Shown: positions 5,098 to 5,470 of the stretch, piece after piece | Numbering within the stretch: the first letter of the stretch is position 1 | Layout: each line of letters starts with the position of its first letter | NCBI GenBank assembly: GCA_022842225.1 | Contig: JALHPX010000235.1 | Location: forward strand, 1-5,470 | DNA from: a bacterium | Lineage (GTDB): Bacteria; Bdellovibrionota; FAC87; UBA2466 | Direction: 5' to 3' | DNA: 5,470 nt | Program-made: the position numbers and the translations under genes | Notes under the pieces: generated by a model | Told to the model about the DNA's origin: nothing | The model's database searches: none | What the model saw: the letters and a program-made list of their open reading frames with translations, nothing else

Positions 5098-5470
5098 TTA
5101 GAACGTATTACCCAGCGAGCCACGAGCACCGGTTTGAGGAATCGTGGATTGGTTATTGATAACCGCTCCGCTCAATCCACCAACTGCACCACCGCGGCGA
5201 GAAGCGTTGGGGCTGAAGCTACTAATCGTGTTCACGTTCCCAGAGCTGGCTAACTGGTTCTGCGTAGCACCAGAGTTAATCGAAGTCTGCCGACTTTGCT
5301 CGTTCTTGGCCATGGTGTCGTTGATACCTTGCTGGCGATCTTGCAGAGTTTTTTCACGAGTATCCAAGATGGACTTCTGTTTTGCCATCTTAGCTAAACG
5401 TTTTTGTAAGCCTTCATCAGCAGCTTTCTTAGCTTTGATTGCTGCAGATTTAGATTCTTCAGCGTTAGAC
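5098..5470 (-). CDS. Hypothetical protein, C-terminal part: charged helical segment plus Ser/Asn/Gly/Gln-rich tail
   Basis: The frame is open from the right edge to a TAA at 5100-5098, giving 123 visible residues; the gene begins outside the window. The ATG at 5388 is in frame but probably internal, because the 27 codons upstream are open and continue the same Ala/Lys/Glu-rich, helix-prone character (e.g. S-A-A-I-K-A-K-K-A-A-D-E). Up to about residue 60 the protein is charged and coiled-coil-like (S-I-L-D-T-R-E-K-T-L-Q-D-R-Q-Q). The remainder is low-complexity, rich in Ser, Asn, Gly and Gln, and ends S-L-G-N-T-F. No catalytic motif or membrane segment is visible in this part. Base composition is noticeably more AT-rich than in the rightward genes. 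It is convergent with the SGNH gene and shares its terminator. I do not recognise the family; a structural, surface or scaffold protein would fit but is a guess. Confidence 0.65.
   Translation of the reverse strand, partial: SNAEESKSAAIKAKKAADEGLQKRLAKMAKQKSILDTREKTLQDRQQGINDTMAKNEQSRQTSINSGATQNQLASSGNVNTISSFSPNASRRGGAVGGLSGAVINNQSTIPQTGARGSLGNTF

Noticed and set aside
5018..5101. Small plus-strand ORF of 27 codons starting ATG AAA GTT
   Set aside because: It looks weakly like a signal peptide, but it has no Shine-Dalgarno sequence, ends as soon as it reaches the convergent gene, and most of its sequence is the hairpin region.

Overview
The window looks like a stretch of chromosome from a moderately GC-rich Gram-negative bacterium. 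The organism cannot be named from this sequence. A Bdellovibrionota- or deltaproteobacteria-like host is a weak guess based on gene style and mixture. Four genes point rightwards and occupy positions 1 to 4886. One gene enters from the right edge on the minus strand and ends at 5098. There are no rRNA or tRNA genes, CRISPR arrays, transposases or integrases.

Region 1 (about 1-3645) is a tight rightward cluster with two gaps of exactly 37 bases. It holds: (a) the C-terminal part of a polytopic membrane protein with a cysteine-bearing soluble tail, possibly a GT-C-type glycosyltransferase; (b) a 147-residue archease-like protein that has lost the two acidic positions archeases use to bind metal; (c) a complete 679-residue DUF2298 / Chlor_Arch_YYY membrane protein, a family regarded as putative GT-C-fold glycosyltransferases. 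Genes (b) and (c) have no Shine-Dalgarno sequence, but each has a -10-like element just upstream of its ATG. They may be transcribed as leaderless or nearly leaderless mRNAs from their own promoters.

Region 2 (3646-4886) carries an exported SGNH/GDSL-type hydrolase. The GDS serine block, a candidate Asn block and the terminal D-x-x-H block are all visible. It has a GTG start with a Shine-Dalgarno sequence and an unusual double-hydrophobic N-terminus. The 11-base element TATGCTAATTT precedes both this gene and the archease-like gene.

Region 3 (4887-5470) is convergent. A strong hairpin (4891-4923) serves as a terminator, best suited to leftward transcription. The minus-strand gene has a Lys/Ala/Glu-rich, helix-prone part followed by a Ser/Asn/Gly/Gln-rich tail. 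Between its stop and the terminator lie about 175 bases with inverted repeats and two overlapping open frames, one of them in frame with the gene beyond its stop.

The common theme is the cell envelope: two probable membrane sugar-transfer proteins and an exported esterase-type enzyme. No substrate can be assigned. I did not find a clear new defence or mobile system. The most interesting items are the archease homologue without metal ligands, the near-leaderless promoter layout, and the structured 3' region of the minus-strand gene.
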